Shown: positions 20,883 to 33,762, counted from the first letter of the stretch. The stretch: DNA of 64,000 nt from Cylicocyclus nassatus (GCA_958299035.1 CATQJL010000316.1:43645585-43709584); one strand, 5' to 3'. Numbers and translations are program-made. Notes: generated from the letters alone by a model not told the origin.

Positions 20883-23149
20883 TTCGCACGGGCGTAGATT
20901 AGTCGAAAGGAGATTTACAATACGGTCGGGGCGCCTTATATACATGAATAGAATACGGACCTTGCTCGAGTACAATGTAAACCGAGACGGGGTACAGGCT
21001 CAAAAGGAGTTGGCACCGTTTAGCTACACTCTTGGTGCACAGGTGTCAATCATCCTTAAGTGATTAAATACTCAAAAATAAATGACGTACAATTTAGCCT
21101 ATGGGAATTCCACATCGCCTATGGGAATTCCATTGGCGATGTGGGAAAACGGATTGATTTAACTTGATGATAGAATCAACTTTATCACTGAAATAATCTC
21201 CACGATTTGAACCCATGGTTTAATGCCTAATTTGAGCAACTTTCAAGAATTTCAATTTGTACTTTTGAAAAGTTTCGACAGTATTTAGGTAGTGTAAACA
21301 AAGTGCATTGCGATAAAAATTTTTAGCGTCTTCAGCTAGCTTTTCAGTATTTTGAAAATAACTTTTTCAAGAGTTTTCATTTTTGCAAAGTCGCAAGATA
21401 CGTAAACGCTTCGAACACTAAAAGATTTTTGGGATTCAAAGGTTTCAAATATCAAATGTGATTTTACAGAGAAATCAAGCGCTCACCGCTTTGAAATGTC
21501 AAATTTCGCTTTTTAAGGGTACAGCCTGAAGCAGGTTCAAAACCAAGAATTATTATAATTTTATCGCCAAAGATTAAATATTGGAAGAAAAAACGCATCT
21601 TAAAAGGGGAGAAAAAGTTGCATTGAATGACACCTTAGTTGTGCGCCGGTTGATGTTCTATAAGTTTCTGAGGGTCCCTACGAGAGATGAGGTAACGATA
21701 CAGTGCTCTTTCCACGCTTTATGATGCAACTAACACAGGTACACGGGACTAGTTGAGACCTTTAGCTACCAACCTGCACCTAAATCCTACACCCTGCCGT
21801 CTTACACCACCACTAACATTGTCGACATTTGTGCATCATTTATAACTTTGGCACTATCTGAAATCATGCTTGACCGCCTTCTTATCGATGGAAGGCGTAA
21901 GTTCACAATGAACACAACTGGCATACAATCTAGAATGAACTAAGGACTAAGCCTGTGACTACTACTACAGTCAAACACTATAGCAGGATGCTCACCATTT
22001 ATCCCTATTTTGGATTGACACACAAAATAACTGAGTATAACAGAGTACATACCGATTGATGAGGATGAGGTTACCTAAGGTCGGTAAGAAGAGAATTTTC
22101 AGTGGTTGCTTTTTGCCGTGTGACAAGCAAGGATGTTACGAGATTACGCGACTTGTCAGCCCTCTAAGCGCGTTGATGTTGAAATTAGCATGAGTTCAAA
22201 GGTGCGCTGCTCAACTGATTGACATTGAGGTGGAAGTGGAAGCTGACCGCTTGCTAGTAGACAGGTGAAGAAGAACGTGACATTTACATTATAAGGCAAT
22301 ATTTATATGCGGATGGCTGTTTGGGACCCATTGCAACGCGGTGACAAAGTTCCTCAAAGAAGTCGCGCAAACCGCGACAGATAGCATTGGAAATATCAAA
22401 TCTAAAATCCAGCTGTAGGCCAGAAATTTGCATTGCACTGCAGTTAAGGCTTTTAAACAAAATGATTATGAATTCAAAATTCCTTATTCAAGTGAACACA
22501 ACAGTAACCAGCAAGGGGAACAAACAAATGCGTCTAATAGTGTTTGGAACCACCTTTGTTTTACGTTTTTCTTTCTTATGAAATCGAAAAAATGAGAACA
22601 ACTTTCGGAACGGCTTAGTATAATGAATTCAGAACTTACGAAGCTTCGAGCTGTTCATCTATTCAAACTCTCTGAAGATCAGCAATTTGGAAGTTTTTAA
22701 GCACAACTAAAAAGCGCGAAGTTTCTTTTTTTTTGCGCATACCCAAACTTACACGTTTTTTTTTGAAAATTCAGGCAAAAAAAACGACGAGGCTTTGGGA
22801 TATGCTAATTTTTTTCCGTCTGCAGTGACACAAATAGTTACTCATGTTGCCATTATGAAGCGTTTAAACATGCTGCAATGATTAAATTGATAGACTAACA
22901 TACTACACTCAAATCAGACGTTAATATCTAGTCGTAAAAAAGCAACATGTTTTTACTCAACAATGTCTAAGCAATTTTTTGAGAGATTAATCTGATTAAG
23001 GAGTTTTATTTTCTTTATTCACTAATACTCGTCTTTATTTCATCAGTTAAAACGGTATAAAGGAATCAAAGTATTATAAAGGTAAGTGAAAGAGGGGTCA
23101 AACTTGCTTGATTACTAATCGGCTAGTGAAGATAAGCTCATTGCGTTAA
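20883..23149. other. Unassigned AT-rich sequence
   Basis: No gene recognised. The only local structure seen is a hairpin at about 21104-21150 (GGGAATTCCACATCGCC with GGCGATGTGGG). Confidence 0.4.
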
Positions 23150-23505
23150 AGGCAGCGTCAAGGCAAGTCTGGACCTATGGGGATTTTACATGGAAAGCAC
23201 TTTTTGGGCCCTAACTAAGCCACTGCCTAACCGGCAGCTCAGGTAGTGCCCTAACGCCTGAGATATTCCCCTCGAAACTGGATCCCGCGACCGTGTTTCG
23301 CATGGATTCATGGCGCAAAGCGTGGATCCTGGCGCGAAACTGCTATGAATCCATGCGAATACGTTCGCGGGGGCCAGTTTCGAGGGGAATATTTCAGCCA
23401 TTAGAGCACTACCTGAGCTACCGCTTGGGCAGTGCCTTAGTTAGGGCCTCGAAAGTACTTTCCACGTAAAAGCCTCATAGGTCCAGATCTGCCTGGACGC
23501 TGCCT
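23150..23505 (+). mobile_element. 356-bp foldback MITE with TTAA duplication (piggyBac-like target)
   Basis: The ends are AGGCAGCGTC and GACGCTGCCT, flanked by TTAA at 23146-23149 and 23506-23509. Almost the whole element is an imperfect palindrome centred near 23327, including GGACCTATG/CATAGGTCC, CCCTCGAAACTGG/CCAGTTTCGAGGGG and CATGGATTCAT/ATGAATCCATG. TTAA targets are typical of piggyBac-class elements. No coding sequence. Confidence 0.8.
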
Positions 23506-26500
23506 TTAAAATGCTGCATGAGCACGACTCGTACAATGGTGTGAATTTGTATTGGTGCAAGCGGTGCGGTCAAAGAATCGATAGTACTATCATCAAGGCA
23601 GATTATCTGAGTCCTAATTTCAAAGGAAAACCTTGAGAAACCCTTCAAATAAAATAAAAACTTTTTTCTTTTCTTTCATTTTCTAATGTTCTTGTTTACT
23701 CCGACTCATTACTCTTACAATAAAACTCTTTTTGAGATTCCAAAATAAAGAAAGCATGCAGATTTCTCTTCAAAGCAGCGCGATTGTTGCGGAGTTTGTT
23801 ACCAAATGCTTTCCGAAAGGAAACTTAAGAGCAAATTTGAGATAAGGAATCAACCTAATGCAGCTGCCAAATCAACTACTGCAAGCAATTTTCGCGTATT
23901 AGAAGTGTTTTAAAGTATATTTCCAATTATTTCTTTAAGGTTTATTTCTTTATCGTAGCGTACTGACACGGCCGAGAGGAGCCGTCATGCCACCTACTTT
24001 TCGATTCAACTGTCCCAGAGGCTGGCATGCGCGGCTTCAGAACTATTAAAGCTATGATGATCAGAGAGCAGGCGAGAGATAGAGACGCAGACTGCGTCGC
24101 GGGCGCGGGCGGCCTCAAATAGGTCGGAAAGCCCGCCTTGCAGCAGCTAAGCAGTTAAATCAAAGGTTAGTTCTATTCTATTGTAAACCGCATAATACAT
24201 CGCATAAAAACATTGACAAATTTTCAAATTTCGCTACCTACTTTTACTCGCTGTCTCCAAGCAAGGCGAGTCAAATTTTTTCATTGACTGCACATTGTTA
24301 TGTGAATTGCTGACAAGTGAAAGAAAGAGAGAAAAGAAAAGATTTTCGGAAGCCAGCAGAATTGGGCTTCAAAAAATCAAATTCTTTTGGAAGTTACTCA
24401 ACGTGTATCGGGCTCAACTCGAAACTGACAGCTATGGCGCACAAAGACGGAAACTTTGAGACAAAAACTGCTAGGACAGAACAGGTTACAGATAATTTTC
24501 CATTAGCCCAAAAAAAGCTCAATTACAATCCAGTTTTGTATCATCAAGTGCCTCTGCTAATGTTGCACGTGGAGACTTTTGAGCGCCCAAGATCAAAGAA
24601 AGCTTTGGTGCCGAATGCCCAAGATACGCGAGTTCTGGTGCGATTTTCGATAACAATTGCGAAAGCTGTCTTCCTCTGCCTGGGACAGCTGCAAGCATCA
24701 AGTTGATGAGAAAGGGGTTTTCTCCTGCTTCTGAAGCGTAATATGATCTATACGAGGCTTTGTGACATTGTGCTTATGTGTTTAATTTTCAGGCACCACT
24801 GACAGAACTGTAAACAAAAAAGCTGAGTCAAATTTTAGTCAAAATTAACTCAATTCACGAGTACAAAGCGCACCATCTCTTTCGTCTAGAAAGTATGAGG
24901 TGGTATGGTGCACCTTATACCACAAATTGAGGTCATCGGTTTTTGTTCTATCATCACAAGAGTACGGCCTTAACTGATCGACTAACTTTAATTAATTAAA
25001 CAATCCTTAAATACTAGTCCATTGTAGAAGCTAGTCAAACTTTGCAATACAACAGTCTAGTATAAAATGTGATGAACATGCGAACACGAGTTCAAAACAA
25101 TGAGCACTGGGGCATAAAGCTCGTTTTGGTGCGGACGGTAGAATAAATTTTTTTGTCGTACCTCTACTTCTCCAGCAAACCTTCGCTACAACGCTATCGC
25201 AAAATTCGTTAAGATATGTGTCTTGTGAACATTAGTCTATTTTTTGAAATTGTGGGCTTTATGATGAGCTAAAATTCAAAGTCTTAAAGAGTGAATAGTT
25301 TTGATGTAGTCGCACAAATTAGCAGGTACGCACATGCATTTTAGCTGGAAAAGAAGGGGTGCGAATAAAGAATTATACAACGGTCACTAATTGTTAGAAA
25401 TGAACGTCTGTCAATCAGCAGTGTCCTGGTACCGTACCAAGGTTATTTGATCTTAAAACCGCACATAAAAACCTTAACAAGCTGGGTGGCACACCACAGT
25501 GACATCCGTTACTGACTATCTGTGCGGACCCGCTGAAATGCAGTGGATCCCAGTCGGCTCGTTATAATCGAAAAGAACTCACGCTGCTAGCCTTTGAGTA
25601 GGTCTAGACTGGCACGGTGAGGAAACAGGCCTTGGCGGTATATTGCCCAGATTCAGATAGACCTATAGTCTTAGTTCGGACCTCTGAAAAAGACGAGACT
25701 TTGGAAGCGTTAGGACCAATAAAGATCCACCAAAACCTGGTTTGGCATAACACGCATACATTGACACTTCACGAAATGCCCAGGCTTGAAGATAGGAGAG
25801 CATTTGATTTACATACAATACCGTTCGTGATTTGTGAAATACTCATATATCCTGTAACGAATAAATTCTAAACCCAAGGTTACATTCAGATCATCGGCGT
25901 GGATTCCGTGGGTATACGACAGGTAGCCAGTTTTCAGGAATTCTTCACAAAAGCAATCCTTTTTGTTAGATGGATTGGACAATGTGCCATTAACACACTT
26001 GATTTTCTTCCAGATGCATACTGGGGCGCTGTAAAACTACGGGAAATAGTCAATTTGCCCTGTCTGCTTATAGCGGTGATTCGACGTGCTGGTTGCATTT
26101 GATCTATTTAGGAATTTTATTGTTTTTTTTGCTTCCAAAGCATTACGAGCCAAATTGTCCGAAAAAATGGCTGGTTTAAAACACTTTGCAACTCGGACTC
26201 TAAGTCCGAAATCCTCTGCGTTTTTCCAAAAAATACGAAAGGTGCTTAGGTAACCTCTGCTTGTCACTGGTGCTAAAAAAGCGTTACGTAATGAGGTAGA
26301 CGCGCTTTTCTACAGAACTTAAACTCTGATACCAGAGAAGTTTTGCGTCGAAATCTACACATGGCCTGCATAGTGCTATTACGCATAAGAATTGGCGCAG
26401 ATGTGCATTTGCAACAATGAAGTTGGAGTGCTTTCCAAGCGGAATAGTTTTGTGCAAAAGATTTGACGTGACATCAACTAGTCCCTTTACCTTCTGTGCA

Positions 26501-26869
26501 GGACAAGAAAGACTGGTGGAGAACAGGAACTATTAGATCGTTTCGAAAGTAATGGCGCTTTTCAAATAAACGTCACATTTCACGGAATCAAGATTTTCAG
26601 GACAGGAGGAATCGCTGCAGCATTTCATCCTCTTTTTTATGACTGTAATTCTACTGCATAATATTCGCTGAACTCTCGAAAAATTACCAAAATCTGCGAA
26701 ATCAAAATCTTGCTTTATGCCATGGTCAAATTCTGCTATTTTTCTAAAATTTTGTACTTATTCTCCAAAGAAGTAAAGTGACGATTAGATAGAGCAAACC
26801 CTATAGGACACAGGGTTATTTTTTCTAGTCCTTAGCTTGCTTCTTAGAGTTTCTGTAATCAACTTTTAA
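23506..26869. other. Unassigned sequence
   Basis: A GC-rich patch lies at about 23970-24150 (GAGCCGTCATGCCACCTAC, GCGGGCGCGGGCGGCC). The longest frame, 24317-24706 plus (129 codons), has no recognised motif. A lone mariner-type end (TATTAGATCGTTTCGAAAGT) is at about 26530. No feature can be supported beyond these. Confidence 0.35.
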
Positions 26870-27890
26870 ATGCCATTAAATTCCATATTTGGTCAACTCA
26901 AACCTCACAGAACAACAACCGGCAATCAACCCTTGTCATTCGACGCAGTCTTTTCCCCTCTTTCTACCAGTTGTTTTTTGTTTCCGATATTCATTTTCCG
27001 GGATATCATCACAACTCGAATTTTCAGGGCGTTTCAGACTGTCGCGGATTGCGCAACTTCTACAAGGAGTCCGCTTCTCGTGCGCGAAAGGGTCCCAAAA
27101 CGCCAGTCCTCGCGCGCTGCCCGCCCTCTCGCTCGCTACTTATGCCGCAACCTACTTTCAAGTCGTACGCCACATGTGTCTACTCGCGAGCGGTCGGCTT
27201 CAATCCGCTCCAGCTATCGATCGACCAAGCAGTGCGCCGTCTTTCCAACTCACGCGAAGAACATCAACACGCAAGGAGGACTGGCCCGTCGCTTCGAGGT
27301 AACCCGGTTAGTGCTTCTTGCTTGCCGCAAGGCAGAGGAGTACCTCCGCGGGGAGGTCTTTCTATCAGCCCCTAGGTAACATCTTGGCCGGTGTGTTCTC
27401 TTCCTATTGTATTGAGTTGTTTGTGCTGGTTGATCTGGATAAATGGTGGGTATTTTTATAGTCCTAGTGTTTTGATACGAGTGTTGGGCTTAGGATTTAG
27501 GCCCTGACTTCAGGATATCTGTGTTCTATTATATTCGTTGTGTGTTCATAAGGTTTAGACGTCCTGGAAGGTTCCATCTGCAAGAGGACAGGCACGATCC
27601 TAGGCAGTGCCTTAGCGAATAATGATCCACAACTGCCAAGTGTGTGTGGATCAGCTTGAGATAGCTGGCAGTTGAGATTGGGGGGGGGGGGGGGTAGTTT
27701 GATAGCCTAGGGCCTCTAGGATGTAGAGTGTATCCGTATTTGGCAGGCCATAAGAGCGTAGCGCAAGCTAGCTACCCTTCCATACGTGTCGGTACCTTCA
27801 TTCACAGATGCCGTCCTCAGCTCCCCTCGCCGATGCAGGAGAGCACTTACCACTGACTGGGCCCACTCCGCGACACACTGGACCCGAAAA
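26870..27890 (+). repeat. LTR-like block, copy 1 (related to 42301-43255)
   Basis: It shares an ordered set of segments with 42301-43255: GTCGCGGATTCGCGACTTC-type start, GGGTCCCAAAACGCC, CTATCGATCGACCAA-like stretch, AAGGAGGACTGGC, GAGGTAACCCG, GCCCCTAGGTAACATCT, GGATAAATGGTGGG, and CCCCTCGCCGATGCAGGAGA near the end. The second copy follows the gag-only element at 40025-41444, so the family may be a long terminal repeat or 3' region of that element, with this copy being solitary. I could not place TG...CA borders or a target duplication. Open frames in the GC-rich part have no motifs. A run of about 14 G lies near 27680. Confidence 0.55.
27624..27674. other. Interlocked hairpins (pseudoknot-like order), copy 1
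   Basis: GATCCACA (27624-27631) pairs with TGTGGATC (27645-27652), and CAACTGCCA (27630-27638) pairs with TGGCAGTTG (27666-27674). The stems alternate, so they form either a pseudoknot or mutually exclusive hairpins. The other LTR-like copy has a comparable arrangement at 42912-42976 with different sequence. Confidence 0.6.
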
Positions 27891-27959
27891 TTTCGAAAGC
27901 TGCTAATCTGAAGCTAAGAATGCTCTTCGGTTTGTAAAATTAGTACCAAACCATAATCC

Positions 27960-28371
27960 ATTTTGGTTCAAAAATCCGAAGATCTATCAGTGTTTGATGC
28001 ATTTGTGTCTGAAAATGCTTAAATTCGGTGGTTTCATCAAAAAAACCTACACAAAAATCATGACGAGCTTTGGAAAGTGGAAAAAAGTTGTGCTGTTTTC
28101 TGTAGGATTTGCTCTATCCAACCATTACTTGGACCCCTTCCGAGGATTGTAAAAATTTAGAAAAATTGTAAAACTTGATCTTCTAAAAAACAGGGGTTGC
28201 AGATTTCAATAATTTTCGAAAGGTTATTGAATTTTGTGCAGTGGTTGGAGAAAGCCATTGGAAAAAGTAGGAAATGCTGCATCAAATGCTACCAGAATCT
28301 CTTACACACTTTGTTGCACGAGATGTGGCGTACGCTTGAAAAAAGCGACATGACTTTCGGAATGACCTAAT
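27960..28371 (+). repeat. Right half of a mariner-type MITE (partner 34540-34922)
   Basis: The two stretches align throughout (ATCCAATGG / ATCCATTTTGG, GACCCCTTCCGAGGATTG / GAACTCCTTCTGAGGATTG, GTCGCAGATTTTGG / GTTGCAGATTTC). Both end in an AA(A)TGACCTAATA or AACGACCTAATA terminus typical of TA-target mariner MITEs. The left ends were not found. Confidence 0.6.
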
Positions 28372-29046
28372 ATTTTGTGTCAAACGGTTCCCTAATCGAT
28401 CAAATATTTAGTTAGAGTAGGCCATAACTACGCACGGTGTACCGACCAATTTTTACGAGAAGATGCATCCGGCGAAGCCGGAGTGTCTAAAATTACATTC
28501 GCAGCTATGCAAGCGGGCTTATACTCGTACAAACATATAAAAAAGTATCTAATTGAGATCAATTGATAAAGTGGTACGGGGCTATAACTTAAAGCATATC
28601 TTCTGCATTTTCGACGCATTGCAATGGGCCAAAATGCTATGGCCAGCCCAACAGAAGGTGGCACTTGAGAATTTTGGAAACGAAGTCTTTTTTGACATTG
28701 CAGAAATTTACGAATATCCTTCTGTGGATCTGGAAGTACGGATTAAAATCTACAGCGAACGATGAGTGACTAAAAATGAAAACAAAAAACAGAAAATTTG
28801 GAATAGAGCAATAGAAGGCGAGAAACAAGAAGGTTTTGTAAGGTAAGGTATAGTGCTATAAGAAAGCAGAGGTGTCGAAATTATGGAGAAAGTGAGTACT
28901 CTTAGATGGAGTTTGACCTGGAGAACAGGAGTATGTAGAAATTTTTGAGTTATTATGTGAAGAAGTGGGTATGGACTTTGTTTGGTCTCGCGCAATTTCA
29001 AAGTGCTCCCAGGTTGCGCGGGAGCAAGCTAGATAAAAAACACTTA
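28372..29046. other. Unassigned sequence
   Basis: There is a CATCCGGCGAAGCCGGAGTG hairpin near 28466-28484, reminiscent of a Helitron 3' hairpin but without a proper CTRR|T end. No supported gene. Confidence 0.35.
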
Positions 29047-29290
29047 TCGTTCATTCGTTGACCGTACGGACTGCCGACCGCGTGGCGACTGCGACGCGTG
29101 CCTTCTAAACTTGCGAAAAGTGACAAGTTGGACCGTGGCTTAAGATGAGAAGAATTCTTCGTTTCTTTTCTACATTATAAAGATGAGAAGAATCCTCTGT
29201 TTTCTTTCTATTCATTTTTTCTACGAAAACATCATGCACGCGCAGCGGTCGCCGCGCGGTCAGCAGTCGTTACGGTCAACGAATAAACGA
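29047..29290 (+). mobile_element. 244-bp MITE with about 55-bp inverted ends and TA duplication
   Basis: The left end TCGTTCATTCGTTGACCGTA and its inverse at 29271-29290 continue pairing inward (GACTGCCGACCGCG, CGACTGCGACGCGTGC) for about 55 bases. TA flanks both ends (29045-29046, 29291-29292). The centre contains a direct repeat of AAGATGAGAAGAAT. Confidence 0.7.
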
Positions 29291-30480
29291 TACAACCTTC
29301 ATTCACATAATTTTTTCACAACTTTTCATACTTATCTTTTCCTCACCGTCTTGAAGCTATACACTAAATTTGATGGCTTAATATTGCTTATTCGTTGTAA
29401 ACAAATTGATTGTTTATCTTTTTTCCATAAAGATCATGTTTCAACACGTTAGGAATCCTGTGAACACAAGTTGGCACTCTAATCGTATTTGTAGCATGTT
29501 AATTGACCTGTTTTTGGTTGAATGACGTAAGAGACTTTGGGCTTACTATGTATGTGTAGGAATTGTGCCTGCTATCCCATCAGATCCGGAAATACCCTTA
29601 AAAGCTTTACAATTTTTCTTTTGCTTTTCTCCCGAAAAAAAAACGATTCACGGCGTGTGAAAGCGCTGCCTCTGCTGAGCCCTTGCTAGCGCTACCCAGT
29701 CTGGCCCTGCGCAGGCATGTTTTCAATAAATTAGTTTTAGCCTCAAGTTAACTTATAAACTTCCGAACTTAGCATCAGCAGTGTTTACTTACTCCCTTGT
29801 AGTGGACAATTTTGAGAAAAGAGAAAACGTTGACGAAAAGATATTCTATAAATTTGTAAAAGTGAGAAAAATGTGGCATTTAGCAGGCGACAAACCAAGC
29901 AGCTAATAAGCTTAATAAGCGGTTTTCTTTCATAAAATCTGTCGCAAATTTAGAAAATACAGTTCTCGCATTTTTTTCGATGAGGAAACCCATTTTGACT
30001 CATTTTCGATGTTTGTTAGCTGAGGTTAACGTTGTTTGGAAATGTATTCATATTGCTAAGCTGTTCGCAAATTTGAAAGCGTTTTTTTCCATTCTTTCTT
30101 GCTCTCCTTGCATGTTCAAGCTACCTTGTATGAAGGACTTTGCAAGAAGTGCAGATTTTTCAAGGCTCTATTTTAAATTATCTAAATTTGTACTTCCCAA
30201 ATGAGCGAAAGTCAAAGCAGAAAAATCACAAGCTTTATTTGATTGGATTTACAGCAAACCACCAAGCTCATGTCGCCTGAGCACAACTGTGTTTTTATCC
30301 TAATTTTCGTTCAAAGATTTGAAGGATTACTTTACCTTAAAAGCTCCACGGCCTCTTAATAGTATGTACATCTTGTTGAAAAGTGTTAATTTCGTCACTC
30401 ATTTTCTCTATAAAATTTGAGAATTTTTAAAGTCGCCTCTTGTCCTTGTATTTGCATTCACGTTTATTCAGATGCACTCC
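29291..30480. other. Unassigned AT-rich sequence
   Basis: No coding motif, RNA or repeat terminus recognised. Confidence 0.4.
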
Positions 30481-30483
30481 TTA

Positions 30484-30943
30484 CAAGAAAAGGATACTCG
30501 GTGACCTTAGCCATTTGGAATGCGACGTATATTGTAAGACGCATCTCGAAAGGCTGATTTTAAATCTGTTTTCGATATCTGCGGCACAAATCTTTTGCAA
30601 AAAAAGTTATGAACTTTTTTTGCGCAAAAAATTTGCGCCTTTTTGGTTAAATTCACCAAGTTTGTTATAGGTTACCGTCTGAAGCTATTTGAGGGAATCT
30701 TAACAGAAGTACTGTTGTTTTATACCTATCTAAATCAAATCTAGCATCTAAAAAGGAAAGATAATCTTTTATTAATGATTTTGACTCTCCGCAGTAGCAC
30801 AATTTATTTATAAAAAAATAGTCGTAACTCTATCCAGATTATCGTTCCGCAGATATGGAAGATTACATTCGAATCAGCATTAAAAGGCTTTTTGATATAC
30901 AAATTATTAAGAATGACCACGGTCACGAAGTATCCTTTCCTTG
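30484..30943 (-). mobile_element. 460-bp MITE with TTA target duplication (same family as 8364-8821)
   Basis: The ends are CAAGAAAAGGATACTCGG and CGAAGTATCCTTTCCTTG, flanked by TTA at 30481-30483 and 30944-30946. It aligns in inverse orientation along its full length with the MITE at 8364-8821. Its right half (30711-30943) forms the outer part of the left arm of the palindrome 30711-33762. Confidence 0.85.
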
Positions 30944-31897
30944 TTAGTCTTTTTTTTTTGCTTGACTTCAATTTAAAACAAAATAAGTGTTGCCTGCAAT
31001 AGCAAAACTTCAGCGAGAAAGCTTAGGTATACTTTGAAAACGAACTAAGGACGCAACCGTCTGCTCTAAATGCGAAAGCGCAGCAAAAAAACGAATTAAG
31101 TTAGTCGTCTTTTTCTTTTATTCTATTTACGTTCGTTCTCCTCTTCCAGATATGACCAATCGGTGATCAACACACTCCTGGCGAACTTGCATAACCACAA
31201 TCCTATAAGCTACGTTGTGGAGACCAGTGCCATCAAAATTTATAGATGGGCAGCCGAAAATCTCTCGGAAAGCGACATTAAATGTGATTGATTGTATTTT
31301 TCGTTCTCTTTTCCTGCCTCCCAAGTGCGGGTCGCTTTATCCATAAAAATGAGTGCACGAGTGAATTTTGCAAAATAGTTAATCTGTTTGTTTAGACTCG
31401 CCCTTATCTACAAAAAGAACTCACATTTCTGTTTCAATTTTATCTAACGTTTAAAAAGCACAAGTCAGCAAATAAAAGTAATTACTTATGCAAAAGTTGG
31501 CATGCACTTCCTCATATTGCACGATAAAGCCATTTACAAATATCAGACACTTCTCATTTTCACGCATTCTTATTTATCCCGTAGCCGGTTTTTGAAAGAA
31601 AAAAGTGATAACTATGCGTTGTCATTTTTTGAATAATGTTGTCCCATAAGTTCGGTCCGTTTTGAATCTCAATCGCAATAAGTCACAAACTTTTTACTCC
31701 TAAATAGGTTTCAAGATATTATTTGATAGAGCAAAGCAAGCTCTACAAGATATTGTTCTGCTTTTGCACCAGTTCGAATCCACCTCGAGTTTTGCCAAAA
31801 AATCAGAAGACTCAAAAATAAAGAAAAAAATCGTAGCTTTGTCCAAATCCTAGAAAATTCCCAACTTACAGATACAACATCAGTTCAGGCGAATATA

Positions 31898-32576
31898 CAA
31901 GGTGTCCCAAAAAGATGTGCACACTGTTTGGTCGTTAATAACTCTCTTGCTTTCATGTCTTTTGCCGAGCTTAAGGTACCATTCTATAGAGCGAGGATGA
32001 ACTTAGATTTACAGTATGGAGCGAATCACCAATCGCTCTTCGTTACTGTAGGATCACGGTAAGAACTCTCAGCATACAGCGTCACTGTGGAATAAGCCTT
32101 TTGATGCAATAACTTCGAAAAAATCTAAAAATTGTGTAATAAGGTTTTCAGATGTGCTGATTTTACTACATAACTTTCCACCAGTTTTTCGAGCTTTCTT
32201 GATGGCGTATTTACACTTCTAACAAATATTGGAAAATCAGTTGTTACTCTAAATCTGATATAACTCATGAAAGAAATAGTGTACTGACGTGCAATTTTCG
32301 TATTTAGAATTAGCAACTTCGATTGACCCAGTCCATGAGTTTCTGGCTTGTTTGGCTTTTTTTCTGAGGCAAAAACCTGCTTCCAATTGCTCAAAATCCT
32401 TTCCGAAATTTCTACCGTAATCCTACAGTAATGAAGAGCTGCTTAGAAATCGCTCCATACCGTAAATCTAAGTTGAACCTCGCTCTAAAGAATGGTACCT
32501 CAAGCTTGGCAAAAGACATGAAAGCAAGAGAGTTATTAACAATCAAACAGTGTGCACATCTTTTTGGGACACCCTG
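31898..32576. mobile_element. 679-bp long-TIR MITE at the centre of the palindrome
   Basis: The ends are CAAGGTGTCCCAAAAAGATG and the inverse of CAGGGTGTCCCAAAAAGATG, flanked by TA. About 170-190 bp at each end are inverse copies, including ATGGAGCGAATC / GATCGCTCCAT and the TACTGTAGGATYACGGTA segment. The loop is non-repeated. The same family sits at the centre of the 11-kb palindrome (57140-57833). Without the element, the target would read CGAATA-TA-TATTCG, a perfect dyad. Confidence 0.9.
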
Positions 32577-33529
32577 TATATTCGCCTGAACTGATGTTGT
32601 ATCTGTAAGTTGGGAATTTTCTAGGATTTGGACAAAGCTACGATTTTTTTCTTTATTTTTGAGTCTTCTGATTTTTTGGCAAAACTCGAGGTGGATTCGA
32701 ACTGGTGCAAAAGCAGAACAAAGCCTTGTAGAGCTTGCTTTGCTCTATCAAATAATATCTTGAAACCTATTTAGGAGTAAAAAGTTTGTGACTTATTGCG
32801 ATTGAGATTCAAAACGGACCGAACTTATGGGACAACATTATTCAAAAAATGACAACGCATAGTTATCACTTTTTTCTTTCAAAAACCGGCTACGGGATAA
32901 ATAAGAATGCGTGAAAATGAGAAGTGTCTGATATTTGTAAATGGCTTTATCGTGCAATATGAAGAAGTGCATGCCAACTTTTGCATAAGTAATTACTTTT
33001 ATTTGCTGACTTGTGCTTTTTAAACGTTAGATAAAATTAAACCGGAAAGGTGAGTTCTTTTTGTAGATAAGGGCGAGTCTAAACAAACAGATTAACTATT
33101 TTGCAAAATTCACTCGTGCACTCATTTTTATGGATAAAGCGACCCGCACTTGGGAGGCAGGAAAAGAGAACGAAAAATACAATCAATCACATTTAAAGTC
33201 GCTTTCCGAGAGATTTTCGGCTGCCCATCTATAAATTTTGATGGCACTGGTCTCCACAACGTAGCTTATAGGATTGTGGTTATGCAAGTTCGCCAGGAGT
33301 GTGTTGATCACCGATTGGTCATATCTGGAAGAGGAGAACGAACGTAAATAGAATAAAAGAAAAGGACGACTAACTTAATTCGTTTTTTTGCTGCGCTTTC
33401 GCCTTTAGAGCAGACGGTTGCGTCCTTAGTTCGTTTTCAAAGTATACCTAAGCTTTCTCGCTGAAGTTTTGCTATTGCAGGCAACACTTATTTTGTTTTA
33501 GATTGAAGTCAAGCAAAAAAAAAGACTAA

Positions 33530-33762
33530 CAAGGAAAGGATACTTCGTGACCGTGGTCATTCTTAATAATTTGTATATCAAAAAGCCTTTTAATGCTGAT
33601 TCGAATGTAATCTTCCATATCTGCGGAACGATAATCTGGATAGAGTTACGACTATTTTTTCATAAATAAATTGTGCTACTGCGGAGAGTCAAAATCATTA
33701 ATAAAAGATTATCTTTCCTTTTTAGATGCTAGATTTGATTTAGATAGGTATAAAACAACAGT
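33530..33762 (+). mobile_element. Truncated TAA/TTA MITE in the right palindrome arm
   Basis: It begins CAAGGAAAGGATACTTCGTG after TAA and matches the right half of 30484-30943 in inverse orientation. It is cut at 33762 by the adjacent foldback element and does not resume beyond it. Confidence 0.75.

Larger units (their letters stand above)
30711..33762. repeat. 3.05-kb near-perfect palindrome
   Basis: Bases 30711-31897 and 32577-33762 are inverse copies (about 1187-bp arms) with only occasional substitutions and indels, centred at 32236.5. The frames at 31127-31324 minus and 33150-33347 plus are the same sequence, differing by one residue, and have no recognised function. The middle is a 679-bp MITE whose own inverted ends continue the symmetry. 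The right arm stops exactly where the foldback element at 33763 begins, while the left arm continues into the complete TTA MITE. Confidence 0.9.

Noticed and set aside
26870..27379. Overlapping frames of 134-169 codons in the LTR-like block
   Set aside because: Three overlapping frames are open because of the local GC-rich composition. None carries a motif, and the related block at 42301-43255 does not conserve any of them.
28450..28492. CCGGCGAAGCCGG hairpin with nearby CTAA as a Helitron 3' end
   Set aside because: CTAA is followed by A, not T, and no matching TC 5' end with the family sequence was found.
31760..31790. AGTTCGAATCCA resembling a tRNA B box
   Set aside because: No A box or acceptor/anticodon stems at proper spacing, and it lies in the palindrome arm. 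Not a tRNA.
31127..33347. Conserved 65-codon frame present in both palindrome arms
   Set aside because: The conservation is explained by the near-identical arms, not by selection. No family is recognised.
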